Origin: Lycorma delicatula | Lineage: Eukaryota; Arthropoda; Insecta; Hemiptera; Fulgoridae | NCBI RefSeq assembly: GCF_047948215.1 | Contig: NC_134455.1 | Location: 155,726,575-155,790,574 of the forward strand | Length of the DNA: 64,000 bases | Reading direction: 5' to 3' | Shown: positions 1 through 12,334 of the stretch, one piece after another | Position numbering within the stretch: position 1 is the stretch's first letter | Layout: each line of letters opens with the position of its first letter | The notes under the pieces: model-generated | The model's input: only the letters and a program-made list of their open reading frames with translations | Told to the model about the DNA's origin: nothing | Databases searched by the model: none | Made by a program: the position numbers and the translations under genes

Positions 1-1740
1 TGGTTATCGTGTCAGGTCGCTGACTTACAAGTCATTTATTTAACCATTTACTTATTTGCATGTCATTTCATCAAACCTGTATTTGTTCGTTAGATAAGAA
101 CTTAAATAGAAAAATTTTAAAAGTATAATAGGATACGAAAAAAATTGTATACACCATCAGAAGCGCCTAAATTAAAAGTTCTATGAAGATGCCGGGATAC
201 TTTAGCAACATTGCTGATAGTTTTTTCTCGGAATAACTGTCCTTGGACAACTTAAAACGGCCATACCGTTGTATAGAAACTAGAAGTATCTTAGCCTCTT
301 TTAAAATCTCAGCTGTAATCTAAGAAAGGCTCACTTCGTCATAAGTTTAAAATATACATACTTTTTCAAATTTTCTCATTCAGAATATATTTTAACAAAA
401 GTATTAATGCCTATAAAATTTAAAATAAGATCTGTAGGACGTTCTTTTTTATCGCTTAGAATAATTTTGGCGTAGGATATAATTTTGAAATAAATTTTAT
501 AAGACAATAATTAAATATAAAAGATTTTTAATAATTTTTGTAATACTAAAAAAGTGCTCTTTTAAATTTTAAAAAATCCGCACCAAGAAGACTGTCATCA
601 GACTTCCCGGGGAAATGTACTTTGTGTAATCTGCTTGTTAAAGCTGCATTTTAGTAATAATAATGTTAATATATAGTAATATTTTACATTATAATATATA
701 GTAATGTTAATATTCTTTAACATATTTTTAAAGGATATATTAATTGGTCTTCACTTCAACTATAAAAAGAACTAACAACCAAAGATCGCCGAATGCAGAT
801 AACTTAAATATAGCAGGAATCTCAATTTACTCTTATCACTCCTTACTTTAGGTCCCAATTTTATCCTAATTGAATAATAAAAAGGTAAATAAATCAACAA
901 CAAAGATCATAAATAATAGTTATTAATGAATGCCTGCAAGGATAGAAACTAATTATCCCTAATTGTGTACATAAAGTGAATTTGAGGACAAATACCAGTT
1001 GGTTACGTAGGTGAATTGGAGTTTCATTTCATAAGTGGTGTAATTTATGCCCAGTTAACTAAATTATATGAAGCATTACGCAGTGCCTAATACAAAACCC
1101 GTCAGCTAACCCGTAGAACAATATACTGTTATAACAATAAATTGTACAGGACTTAGTAATTAATATCAAAATTTTCAATTAAAAAACAAAAAAAAGTGGA
1201 AAGCAATAAAATATATACAAAACTGAAAATATTTAATAAATTATTTGAAAAAATAAAATTTTTAAACCATTCATATGTATAATTGGGCAACTACTCCAAT
1301 AATCTATTATAGAATATTTGGATATAAGGGAATAAAAATATCTTCTAGGTAATACAAAAAAATACAATTTTTTGAGAATTATTTTAACTGGTATCTCGTT
1401 TTCAATTAGTTTAAACAACTTCTTTAATATTAAAGAGAAAATAATCGAGGTTAGGTTTATTTATTTTTCAATAACTTTCCTGTCAGTCTTATACATTTTG
1501 CTTTGATTACAGTAAGCCTTTAAAAAACTTAAGAAAAGAACTCATTTAAAATTAACACGACTTTACGAAATGGTGATATTTTTATTTTAATAAAATAAAA
1601 ATAGTATAAAACAAATTCTTAACAATTTAATAATTAATATTCTCACTGTCCTGACCAAATTTGAGTGTTTTTGGGAAAACGGATTTCCACTAATCGGCTA
1701 ATCCACTTAAGAGATATTTTAAATCAGAAATAAAAGAAAT
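1..1740. other. AT-rich non-coding sequence
   Basis: No frame here has a recognisable domain or length that stands out from chance in AT-rich DNA. Around 655-715 there are short imperfect direct copies of a TATAGTAATRTT-like motif. I see no SINE head, LINE motif or splice-bounded exon. Confidence 0.6.
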
Positions 1741-2870
1741 AGACGACCAGGTTTCCATTTATGGCAAGTCAGGAGGAGGTGGACTGAAACGATTTACGGC
1801 GTTATACGAATGATATTTTTCCTCATGTGACAGGTATGCACGTTGCTAGGTGGATTTCCCCCAATCGGCATATTAGATAGTTTCTTTCTGGATGTGATAC
1901 CTTTAGAGATTGATTGACCAGATTTAGTTTTATTAATTCAGGTTGTGCCTGGAGTGTAAGACCATTGATGATGTGCGTCATGCCTTATACGTCTGCCCCA
2001 GCTACGAAGCTCAACATACCAAAGTACTTAGAGAGCTTGCGAGGTCAGTTATGGTTTTGATCTGCAAGTTAATTGGAAAGCCGAAAAGGAATGGAAAATA
2101 GTTGCTGGTTTCGTATATATAGTACAGCAACCCGGGTGAAAAGGGGCCCGGCTGGGCGCTTTCTTCGCCAAGATAGGCGTTTCGGCATACAGTCCCGGTT
2201 AGCTAAGACATTCGCTGTTAGGATGAGAATGGATGTGTGGAGAACTCTGTGATGGAGCTGCAGTGTAAAAAGGTGTAGGCACTGTCCTTGCTCCCAAAAG
2301 CGGACCACAGCATAGACAAATACGGTATATTTTCATTAGAGGGCTAAAAAAATGTGAATCTGTTTCTCGATTTTTAAGTAAATCAAGAGGACTTTGACTA
2401 AACTGAATTGTCGTTGTTGCGATCAACATTTGCTTTTTTGGTAAGAGAATAGTATTTTTGGTATTTAAAAGACTCAGTCAATTGGTATTTAAAAGACTCA
2501 GTCAATAATGATTTGAGTGCACAGTCTAAATGAAGTTAGATATTGGAATAGTTTTTGAGAGAAACCTTTAGTGGAAGAGGAAGGCGCGGGGATGCGCTTC
2601 CGCGATTCAGTTAATTTGATAGTTGAGAACTGTAAGTTATGGTAGATACTCAAGGTTAACAGCAGCCATACATAGGCGATAGTAAGTTGTGTAAATAGAC
2701 TGATAAAAGTGCCTCACCAGGCACGGTAGCAGCCCGATAGAGGCCAAACTGATGATTCTGATGTAGGATCAGGTTTAGAGGATCTAAAAGATGACCTTCG
2801 TTAAAGCCCATAGGAACGCAGGGAGAAGTGTGGCTGCCTGTATCGTCACGAGGAAGGAAGTATATTAAGT
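1741..2870 (+). pseudogene. 3' end of an R1-clade non-LTR retrotransposon (ORF2 C-terminus plus possible 3' UTR)
   Basis: At about 1940-2030 the plus strand encodes CLECKTIDDVRHALYVC, a Cys-x2-Cys...His-x4-Cys knuckle like the one closing the ORF2 protein of R1-clade LINEs, where it probably binds nucleic acid. Shifting frame, about 2050-2120 reads VNWKAEKEWKIVAGFVYIVQ, the W..I..FV..V pattern that usually follows the knuckle. No endonuclease or RT motif is present, so the copy is strongly 5' truncated. It needs at least one frameshift and is dead. The 2570-2870 stretch is GC-richer than its surroundings, has a small hairpin (GTGCCT...AGGCAC) and is probably 3' UTR. The knuckle differs from that of the R1-A copies nearby, so this is a separate family. 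Both ends are approximate. Confidence 0.6.
2458..2505. repeat. Two perfect 24-bp tandem units
   Basis: Positions 2458-2481 and 2482-2505 are identical 24-bp units containing AAAAGACTCAGTCAA. It lies inside the presumed 3' untranslated part of the R1-clade remnant and was read directly from the bases. Confidence 0.9.
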
Positions 2871-3069
2871 GGCTGAAATATATATTCTATTTAAGATAAA
2901 TAGGTGTAACATACATCATTTTACAGCGATTCAGTAACCTTTAAAAAATATAAATAAAATTAAAGAAAAATCGATAAATCATTCGTGATGAAAACTACCG
3001 ACGTATAATAGGTAGGTTTTATTTAAAAAAACTTAGTAGAAAAATCATGTTTTGAGTAAAAAGCCTCCC

Positions 3070-3790
3070 TTAAGATTTGGTTTGGTTTCCTTGGCATTTC
3101 TCCCGCCACCACACCATTCGGTCGCCCTAAAGCATAAGACCGAATGTCTGTGCCACAAACGGCTACTAAGCCTCGAACAGTTTAGCGACCAGTATTCTAA
3201 CACAGCTCCTAGAACTTACCTAACAGCGTGAGCGGAATAAGCGTGTTGCCATACACCACCGACCGCTCACTTATCATGTAATTTCTAAACTGGGTAGGCG
3301 TACCCAGTCAATTACTAAAAATATATGACATCCATAATAAAATTTATTTCGTCCAGGTAGCAATTCGCTGCCACACCTAGATCGCTGAATGCCAGCAAGT
3401 ACCTATCCACCATTTTATAGCGCTTGAAGGCATAATAATTGGCTGGTGGTCAGCCATACTCACGGTTAGCTTCCCACGGCAATGCGGTAAGAGTCTTTCC
3501 ATTAAGCAAACTACGGATGCCGGTTGAACAAAGCAACCGCATCAAGGAACTCCCACATGGTCCGATAATGCGGCTCTCGCCACATCGACTCGCTGCTTGT
3601 GAGTAGCCAATTTTCCCCTTGACCTCTAAGTTCCAGGGTGACCTGGTCGCTGCAATCCCCAAGAGCAGGGCAGTCAAACATCAGGTGTAAATTTGACAGG
3701 AACTTTCCGCAGATGCACAGCTCATCAGCTGCCAGGCGGAACCGAAATAGATATTGGTTCAAATTAACGTGGTTGGTGTCCCCCTTAAGA
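3070..3790 (-). pseudogene. R1-A copy 1: 5'-truncated 3' end of an R1-clade LINE
   Basis: The minus strand encodes NHVNLNQYLFRFRLAADELC followed by ICGKFLSNLHLMFDCPALGD, a Cys-x-Cys...His-x4-Cys type ORF2 terminus. It is nearly identical to the plus-strand ends at 7.0 and 30.1 kb, so all three belong to one family (called R1-A here). After the coding end the copy continues through a conserved 3' UTR (3070-3450) that matches 7320-7735 in inverse orientation, down to the AAACCAAACC-like end near 3070. Only the last ~720 bp survive; endonuclease and RT are missing. Coding homology stops near 3790, where AT-rich unrelated sequence begins. It sits head to head with the longer R1-A copy 1.3 kb away. 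Confidence 0.8.
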
Positions 3791-3799
3791 TTTATTAGA

Positions 3800-4475
3800 T
3801 TTGAATTGCCTAGCACAAAATCTGCTGAAAAGTAATTACGCAATATTTTTGGTAGCAAACACTTGAAAAAGGGTAGCACTTTCAGAATAAAAAAAAAAAT
3901 GGGCAAGAAAAAGATTTCATAAAAATAAAGTTTACTGGAAATTAAAAAACCGTTCTATCCCAGTCAATGTTTGTGGCAGGTAAATGATAAAAAAACCAAA
4001 TTATAGGTCTACAAGCTTTCAAAAATATTTCTTGACTTTTTTCGAATTAAACCAGAACTTTTTCTAGAAAACCCCGAATTATTTTTAAAAAATTATAATA
4101 ATTAATTATTATTTCTTTTAGCAGACCCAAAAGGGTGCTGGAGCTTACTCCAGCATGAACACCATTTTCATAAATATATGCAATATGTCAAAAAATTATA
4201 AGTTACGTAATCTTGATCTTCATCTCTGATTACTAATAAAAGGCCTGAAAAGTGCCCAAATAAACTTTATATTAAATTATATATATATATATATATAAAA
4301 CTATTTATAGCAACTTAAAACCAAACTTTTGGGTCGGCTCGAAATGTGGTTATCCTGTCAAGCTATTGTAAAGCTTTATGGCTGTAATCGTCACAGCTAC
4401 TGCTAGCGCCACTATGGGTTGTGTATTTTACTACTCCCTGTTGTAATTTGTTCATGCTTCAGAGCAGTTCAGTTC
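3800..4475. other. Non-coding spacer with (TA)n and a small hairpin
   Basis: AT-rich sequence without a supported gene. It holds a (TA)n run at about 4275-4298 and an 8-bp perfect hairpin TGCTGGAG/CTCCAGCA at 4136-4155 with a 4-base loop. At 4403-4417 the minus strand reads CCATAGTGGCGCTAG, loosely resembling an insulator (CTCF) core; this could be chance. Confidence 0.6.
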
Positions 4476-4479
4476 CGTT

Positions 4480-4990
4480 CTTGCAGTTGTGTGTTTCTAA
4501 AATGCCTAATTCGATCTAGGAAAGAGTTACTATAGCGGAAGCTTATGTCAGTTCTGGATCCTTTCAAGAAATGAGTAAAATATTCCAGAAAAATGTTGGA
4601 ATTATAATTCAATATCATAATAAAGAGAAGTAAACATGATTTGGTTAAAAAATGGCCTACAACGGAATTCCTTTCAAATGCAAAATGAAATAGGTGACCT
4701 TCCGTTAGAACAGAGTTCATAACCGATATTCAAAGCATTACTCCCAGTTCGACAAAATCTATACGTATGTTATTTGAAAAAAATGGGTATAAAATACACA
4801 TTTTTCCGTATGATTCTTCACGATTTAAATTTGAAACCGTATCAAGTAAGAACCGTGCCACAACTTAAGAAAACAGACAAACTAAAACGTCTTAATTATT
4901 GCGACAGGTTGATTCACACAACGCCAGGTATCGGATGACTGAATAATCCTTAGCAGATGATTGAGCATACACTTTACCATGACAAAATTA
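4480..4990 (+). pseudogene. Tc1/mariner-like transposase relic (N-terminal DNA-binding part)
   Basis: Broken plus-strand frames recall the helix-turn-helix half of insect Tc1/mariner transposases, which cut and paste the element by binding its terminal inverted repeats. About 4520-4590 reads ERVTIAEAYVSSGSFQEMSK, matching the N-terminal 'Y...GS' helix. About 4725-4790 reads ITPSSTKSIRMLFEKNGYK. About 4810-4930 reads ILHDLNLKPYQVRTVPQLKK then TDKLKRLNYCDRLI, the family's 'RILH.DL...PY..Q....L...D...R..FC' segment. The frame is interrupted and stops soon after (TGA about 4940), before the first catalytic Asp. The catalytic domain is absent; R1-A sequence follows about 50-100 bp downstream. No terminal inverted repeats were identified. 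Confidence 0.65.
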
Positions 4991-5044
4991 TGTATGATAT
5001 GCGTAACTCCTACCGACTACCGTAAAGTGTCGGACTCCTACCGA

Positions 5045-7735
5045 CTAAAACCACCCCCCTTTGGAGTAAGTCTACGCACCTCGGCCTTACTTGCTTAACG
5101 AGCCAGAACTGCCGACTTTCTCTTCCGAACAGGAAGACAGTTACATCGACATCACCTTGGTGACGGGCTATCTGCTTAGGTGTACAAGTAGTTGTACTGT
5201 CTGGCCCGAGGCCAGTGTGAGTGATCATAGGCTTATAACCTATGAGACTGGTTACGGTGGCGGTCCAATAGCTCCAGATTCGGGTCACTATAACCTAAGG
5301 GGCCTGGATCAGCACAGGCTGCGGCACGAGTGTGTGGCTGCCTTACTGGGGTTGGAATGGCGCATGGAACACACAGAGAAGGTGTAATTGATGGCTGAAC
5401 AATTCCGCCGGGCCATCAAGACTGGCTGCGATAGGGTCCTACGGCGGCCTCGGCCAATGGATGGACCCTAGGTAGTGGACAGTCCGCTGATCGGAAAGTG
5501 CCCAGAGCCGTCTGCTGCGTCATGACGCTGCTTCCGGGGAGCCGTCTGTTAAATAAAGGCGGAAACCCGGGAAAAGTGGTGGTCTTCTGACCTTTGCGTG
5601 CCGCGCGCAAGAGTTAGGTCCGCTAGAAGAAGATACCAGCGTCGCCCCCTAACGGGGAACATCCATGATGAAGTACGCGATGAGGGTCTGCGGATCTATC
5701 GGCGCGCCCGTAACGATTACGTTCATGCCATCAAGGAAGCCAAACTCAAGTTTTGGCATGACTCCATGCGCGAGATGCAGCGCAATCCCTGGCAGCCCGC
5801 GAAGTCATGTTCGATGCGGGTTTGGTGGTCGTGAACACACTTGAACATCTGTAGCGCTTACCAGGCGTTCCTGGGTACTCTGTTTCCCGATGCTCCGGAG
5901 GGTGAAGCAGAAGTCGGCGTTAGAGCGGGTGAGACACCATTTTCTGACGTACGGGCTCTGTATCCCGTAAGTATAAACCGAGTAGTTTCTCGAATGGCAC
6001 TGAGAAAGGCCCCGGGGATTGACCAACTTGACCCCGGATATTTTCTTCATCTGCTACCTGTCATAAGAGAGCCGCTTGGCAGCCTGTTCTCGGAGTGCCT
6101 AAGCTGGGATTGCTTTCCGACTTACTGGAAGGTGGCTCTGATGAGGGTGCTCTTAAAATCAGGAAAGGATCCGAGTGAGGTCAGCAGCTATTGCCGGTAA
6201 TCGGCAAGTTGCTTGAAAGGCTGGTTGTGGAATAGCTCTCGGAAAATATCGATGTGAAATCATTTCTAAATCGAGGCCGTATGGCTTCATGAAAGGGGTT
6301 GGCACCGAGGATTGCATCTTAAATGCTCTTACTGGGGTGGAAGGCGCCGACTGTAAATATGTTTTGGCAAATTTTTGTTGACACAGAGGCAATATTTCCT
6401 TCCTTGTGTTTGAGTACTGTCCTGTATGAATTGGAACGCCGCAATGTTCCAGAATCCCTGCAGGCCGTAGTACGTGACGACTTGTCTGATCGCACGGCTC
6501 TGTTTAAGGATGCGCACCTAGTTGAGAAAAGTCAGAGGTGTTTTCAAAAGTATGGCTTCTTATCCTCCGTCCGTTTGGGCGCACAGGTTGGACAGAAATA
6601 GAGCACTTATTTAAAATTTAAGGAGTTCCCAGCACAGAGCCTTAATTGTATGCATTGGTGTTTTTAAAACAACCTCCTACGATGCTACCACTGTATTGGG
6701 AAAGCCTCTCCCAATCAATTTAGTGGTGAAAGTTCGGGCAGCCATGTAGAAATTGCGAAGAGGCAGAGAGGCCGAGGTGTTTGGGATGCGGGTTCATGCT
6801 GGGCCTGTAGCGAAGCGGAACGGTGATCTCGGTTCTAAATTTCGAACAGTTGCCCATCTCCCGCCTGCGGAGGAGGCTTTACAGCCTCGCGATGGAAGCA
6901 TGGCACCAAGAATGGCACGCCACGACTAAGGGAAGGTCCTTGTTTAGATTTATACAGGATCTGGGGGATGGTATGCCTCTCCATCGTTTTTAAGGGTAAC
7001 GGAAGCCCGAGTGCTCACCAACCATGTAAATTTAAACCAGTATTTGGTTCGGTTCCGCCTGGCAGCTGATGAGCTGTGCGTCTGCGGGAAGGCCCAGTCG
7101 AACGAACACATAATGTTCGACTACCCAGCTCTTGGGAGATCAGAACTCAGGCCATCCTGGAACTTAGAGGTCAAGGGGAAAATTGGCCATTCACAAGCAG
7201 CGAGTCAATGTGGCGAGAGCCGCACTGTTTGGACCGCGTGGGAGTCCTTGATGCGGTTGCTTTGTTCAACCGACATTAATAGTTTACCTAAGAGTAAAGA
7301 CTCCTACCGCGCTGCTGTAGGAAGCTAACCGAGAAATATGGCTGGCTACCAGCCAGATTAATCCTCTAAGCGCTTTAACGGTGGACAGGTTCTTGCTGGC
7401 ATTCAGCGGCCTAGGCGTGGCAGCGAATTGCTGTCGTTGACAAGATAAATTTAATTATTGGTTGTCATATATGTTTTAAGTAGTTGACAAGGTGCGCCTA
7501 CAAATTTGAGCGATATATAACAACTGGGCAGTGGGACACGCACGCGAGTGGTGTATGGTACCATGCTTATTCCGGTCACGCTTTTAGGTTAGCTCTAGGA
7601 GCTGGTTAGGACACTGGTCGCTAAACTGTTTCGAGGCTCAGTAGCCGTTTGTAGTACAGACATTCAGTTTTATGCTTTAGGGCGACTGAATGCGGTGGTG
7701 GCGGGAGAAATGCCAAGCAAACCAACCACAAACCA
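5045..7735 (+). pseudogene. R1-A copy 2: R1-clade LINE ORF2, 5' truncated and internally deleted
   Basis: In order, across several frames: the end of the APE endonuclease at 5091-5260 (SYIDITLVTG ... ASVSDHRLITYE, with the conserved S-D-H); the basic linker at 5598-5790 (ARRRYQRR, AIKEAKLKFW); RT fingers at 5960-6200 (KAPGIDQLDPGYF, FPTYWKVALMRVLLKSGKDP); RT palm motif A at about 6350-6520 (FVDTEAIFPSL, ELERRNVPESLQ). At about 6540 the sequence jumps straight to the post-RT region (GFLSSVRL..., matching the 29.4-kb copy at ASYPPTVWANRLD), so RT motifs B and C with the catalytic YADD are gone. The C-terminal knuckle is at 7020-7130 (LAADELCVCGK...HIMFDYPALG). A ~400-bp 3' UTR ends near 7735. 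The endonuclease N-terminus and ORF1 are missing. It cannot be active. Confidence 0.85.
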
Positions 7736-7739
7736 ATGC

Positions 7740-10650
7740 ACCCCGGGACGACCTGAAGGCATAACTTTAGCATGTGAAGGCCCTCTTATGACGGTGTGCT
7801 TATGTCTGGTAATCGTATGGTTAGCCAATATTTTTTGAGAACTGTCAAAAGAAAACATACCGTACAATTTTTGAACAATTCTATGCTCAATTAACAGATC
7901 GTGAAAAGAGTACAGGGTCTTCCAAAATAATAGCGGAATCGTATAATATCACGCATAATAAACGATTTACTAACATGCGTTCATGCGGCTTATTCAGAAG
8001 AACGAACTGTCAGCAGAAGGCGATGATCTCCGGGATCCTCAGATTTGTCTAATTTAGTTTTTACATTTGTATTATTTAAAAAATAAATTTTAAGAATCAA
8101 ATACCTTCACTACAAATGAACTGAAGGCGAAAATTCTACAAGAATACGACGGCACTGAGAACAAAGTTTTGTATTAAGTGACTCATAAACACATGCGCGT
8201 GCACAAGGATCCCTAGTTCTTGTTGCAATTTTTTTTACAAACAAAACTCGATATGTTGAGAAATGAAAAAACCGGATGTCTAAAATTCGACGTTTATATC
8301 ATTCAATAGCATAGTAGATCGGAAAGTAAGAAGGCATTTTAAAATATTAAATCCATATAATGTTAAGGGCTTATGTGACTGGTACATTTCCGGATTTGAA
8401 ATCCGTAACTTCCGGCTCAAAACTTTTGAATTGACTACTAGTTTCACAGAAATAATAATGTCCTGAACTATCTGTTAACACTTGTTTTCTTCAGTTTGTA
8501 TTTTATGGTTTTTTATTTATACTAATTTCGTTAAAACAATCGATGATGGTTTAATAAACTAATTGCGCAGTTAATTATTTATTGTTTCTTTGTGAAAAAT
8601 GTTTACTTCAATTTTACATATTTAGTTATTACAATGGCGATCAACAAAGCAGATTCTTTACATTTAATATTAAAAGTAAGATAAATAATAATAAATCTTC
8701 CCAAACAATAGCCAAATTCTTCCTTTTTTACGTTTTTCGCAATATGAGTAACTATTTTTACCACACAAGAATATTAGATTACATCAGATGCAGAATCAAA
8801 CAGTAATTAAGCAGAGATTTATCAAATTAGTATAAACTTTTTAAATTAGATAAACTCTGGTAAAATCTGAAACGGTCAATTTAAAGAAGGTTTTATAATA
8901 CTGTAATTGTATAATATGAAAACAACAAATACATTATGATATAATTAACAGGATAAATCCTGAAAACAAGATTTAATTAACTAGCCGGTCTTAAAAATAA
9001 TGTTTCTGTAAAATAATGGACATCTCGTCTATAGAAAATGGATTTATTTCCGAACGAACAAATTTATTTTTTTTATTTCGTACAGAATATGACCATAGTA
9101 CGATATTAAATTGAACCGAATCAATAAAGTTACATAAAAAAGAGATAGCGTTTAGGTCGACTGATAACGCTTTTGCATCATACTACCTCAGAACAGCTAG
9201 TAAAAACGTAAAATCCTAAAATAACAACGACATTGTCGAACAAACTCCCCAGATTTTTACTGTCAACACGACACTTTCCCTCTGGTGACGCAGTTCTGTT
9301 ATAAAATATACTGATAAGAAAAGTCATACTATTCACGGAACATACATATGCTAGTTTACATTTACTATTGTATTTTATCTGTTTCCGATTCCTCCTAGCA
9401 TAGAAAAAACATAATCGACCGCAACATACTATGTTCAATTTCACTGTAAAACAGACTACTGAAGTCGAATCTAACCTTACGAGCATATCTTAATAGATAA
9501 CACAGCTACCTAACTGTTTGGCGAAGAAAAAAACATTTATAACAAATAAATAATCATAATGAAATAAACTACAACGGTTTCCTACAAAGTTCGACTCCAA
9601 GTAATAAAAATATTTTTTAATAACATCAAATATCTATAATTTCGCAGCCAAATAAACGAGATGATATTTATACACTAAAAACAGAAATCCGCTGCAGATA
9701 AATAATTTAAAACTCAAGAACGCTGGGGATATATAAATAAATTCCGTTATCACTGATTTGTTTATTTTTATAAGCTTTTTGTTACTTTTTCAGAGATTAT
9801 ATTACTCAATTTCAGTTTAGCCGTAACATATACATCTATCAACCCATTTAGTTTGTTTATTATTTTTTTAACCACCTAACTTTGTTCAATAATTTAAGTA
9901 GCACTCTGTTGCGCTTGCTTTTTAAAGAAAAAAATCAACCAAGTTATTCACCAGTAGTCGGTGACGAAATCTTTGATGCAAGCAAGTAATGCAAGTAAAC
10001 TATTTGTGATATTCACAGTATAAAAAACTACTTGACAAAAATAAATTTTTTTCTTGGGATTTACTCGCTCAGGATGGACTTTAACTAACTAATAAGATTA
10101 CCTTCAAAGGGTATTTTACTACAAAAAATTCAAAAATGCAAAAAAATTAAAACCTCGTGCTATCATGGAAGCTTTCTTTTTCATTTTAACGAAGGAGTAG
10201 AGCTCCAGAGATATTTGGGAAAACTTTTTTTTTTAAATATGGAAACTTAAATTTCAAACAATTTTCATATACTATGTATTGTAATTTTTACTGAGGATTT
10301 CTTCCGAGTAACAGATAAAAATTAGTACCTGGAAGAATGCTTGTTTCATAAACACACATAACAAGCAATATCCAAACGTGAAATGATGTTGAATGTAGCT
10401 TATCTACTAGATAAACTTGTGTCATATGTCAGGCTGTTTGAACAACTACTCAGTTATCGTACCTGACATATATGTAACGACTAAATTTCCTCCCTTTATA
10501 AATGATTCTCTTGAAACCGCTGTTTAATAAAGTAACGCATGCGAGAGAATTGATAGCGTTTTTAATAAAAATCACACAACAAACGAACAACTGCTTTTTA
10601 TTTATTACATTCTATAACACATACAAATTAAGAAGATGCCATTTATCAGT
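7740..10650. other. AT-rich non-coding sequence
   Basis: No supported gene. A GC-richer patch at 7860-8050 has a short open plus-strand frame that I could not assign. The rest is AT-rich with short chance frames only. Confidence 0.55.
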
Positions 10651-10659
10651 GAGTGATAT

Positions 10660-11280
10660 GACTCTCATCAAATGACGCCCCCGCTGCAACACACATTCTT
10701 CTAAGCGGTATTGAAAGCTGTTCATTACTCATTGTAGCATGTCATCAGAGATGTTGCTGACGACATCTCTGATGAGGTTTTTCAATTCCAATTGATGGCA
10801 CGTGTTTAGAAAATTTGTTTCTTGAGATATGCCATAAGAAAAAAAATCACAACATATTAGATCGGGGAACCTGGCCGGCCAAAAATATTACATGACGAGA
10901 AATCAATGTCTGTAGAAAGATACGCATAAAATCCAGAATATGTATATGTAGCCAGAATATGCATAAAATCCATGCATGTTCTGGCGGTGTACGCGGTCAC
11001 CACATCTATTGGAAATATAAACGGTCCTTAACCAGGTTCAGCATCCGCAACTGAGGAATGAAAAATATTAGCAGCATCCTAAAATTACGTTCACAGGTGG
11101 CCACATTCTCATCACATCCTCAAAATAATATGGCCCGAAAATTCCAAAGGAAGTTTCTCTAACACACAGTAACACGGGCACTGTGTACGGAGGATTTACA
11201 TAATTCCAATACCGTAAAATTTGCTTATTCACAGAATAACGTACCTCGAAGTGTGCTTCTTCTGGCATAAGCAAAGTGTG
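10660..11280 (-). pseudogene. Tc1/mariner-like transposase relic (catalytic half)
   Basis: Reading down from 11274 on the minus strand: PEEAHFEVRYSVNKQILRYW at 11210-11265, matching the family's 'DEAHF...VNKQN.RYW' block, then FGIFGPYYFED at about 11115-11150. Further down, at 10900-11000, comes TARTCMDFM and an RLISR-type block followed by VIFLAGQVPRSNML, a decayed form of the 'WPARSPDL..DFF' block. Last, at 10665-10780, is LIRDVVSNISDDML...FQYRLEECVLQRG, the usual C-terminus. The catalytic Asp of DEAHF is replaced by Glu, and there are stops and frameshifts, so it is inactive. The N-terminal DNA-binding part is not recognisable. The protein type is the same as in the relics at 4.5 and 56.6 kb; whether it is the same family needs alignment. 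Confidence 0.8.
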
Positions 11281-11284
11281 AAAA

Positions 11285-12330
11285 ATTTATTGATTATTTT
11301 GAAGGATATAAGACGTAGTTGTGCAAAACTTTGCAAAAAAAATCATGAGGATTAATTTCTTGCACAATTTCCAAAGATAAAAATAGAGTTTTTGATTCAG
11401 TTTTCAACTAAACGAACGATCGGATATTTGCAAGCTGTAGAGTGTCGCCAAGCTCATTGGTTTCGGCTACGCAAGATTGCAGCAAGAATATTTTTCAATC
11501 ATTTCCAGCCTTCCCAATCCTCTAACTCCCTCCTAGTTTACGATTACAAATTGGAGGCCATTAAAGTTACTATCTCATATAGCCTACATAGGCACTCGAC
11601 TACAACATAAAAGGCAGAAGTAATATTAAATTTCACACTGCTAACTAACTTATTGAATCCTAATAAATGCCTATAAGAAAAGAAAGAAAACCCTAAGTAC
11701 TGTTTGTTTGTTTTTCATAATTACTCTAGGTAAATGTGTACGATTAGTAGTCTGGGTTTTTAACGATTATTTTATTTAGCCCTTTTTTGTTGTTTCCGTA
11801 AAGTTACCATTTACTATTCACCTAGATACGATACTCGTGTAATTTTTTCTTATTTTTCAGAAAATATGTGCTACTTAAATAGAAATTTCAAATTAGTTAC
11901 TAAATGACAATGTACATGTTTTGGATCTGTAAAGCTAGAAAAAGGAACAAACATATATTACAGTTAGTGATGTATGTACCTCTACAAGAGGTACGGATAT
12001 CGCATAGGTTCTAATCTGCCGTATAAATATAATACGTACAGATATCGCACACGGGTTCGGATCTGTTATAATCCATCATTAACAGCAATGCATACCGGCA
12101 ACAAACAGTGCGCAGGCGGACGCTAACCGCGATGCATTCCTGGTTCCTTTCGCTGAACACATAATTCGTTTATATGTATAGAACGATAAATTTTTCGAAA
12201 AAATCAAAAGGGCCAAAAATTTTTCTTTTTTTATCGTTTTATTGAATACCATCATTAAAATTTGAAAACATCCTAAGTTTTTAATTTTTTCTCCCGGTGT
12301 AGCGCCCACCTTCTAGATAAGACTATTTAA
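11285..12330. other. Non-coding sequence
   Basis: No supported gene. Short frames at 11392-11610 and 12079-12309 show no domain I recognise. At 11975-12065 there is an imperfect direct repeat of a GGATATCGCA-like phrase. Confidence 0.5.
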
Positions 12331-12334
12331 AATA

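Noticed and set aside
7860..8060. Transposase-like frame after the R1-A 3' end
   Set aside because: About 60 codons open but no motif from any transposase family I know.
9178..9486. A 102-codon minus-strand host gene
   Set aside because: No domain, atypical composition, no neighbours and length within chance for AT-rich DNA.
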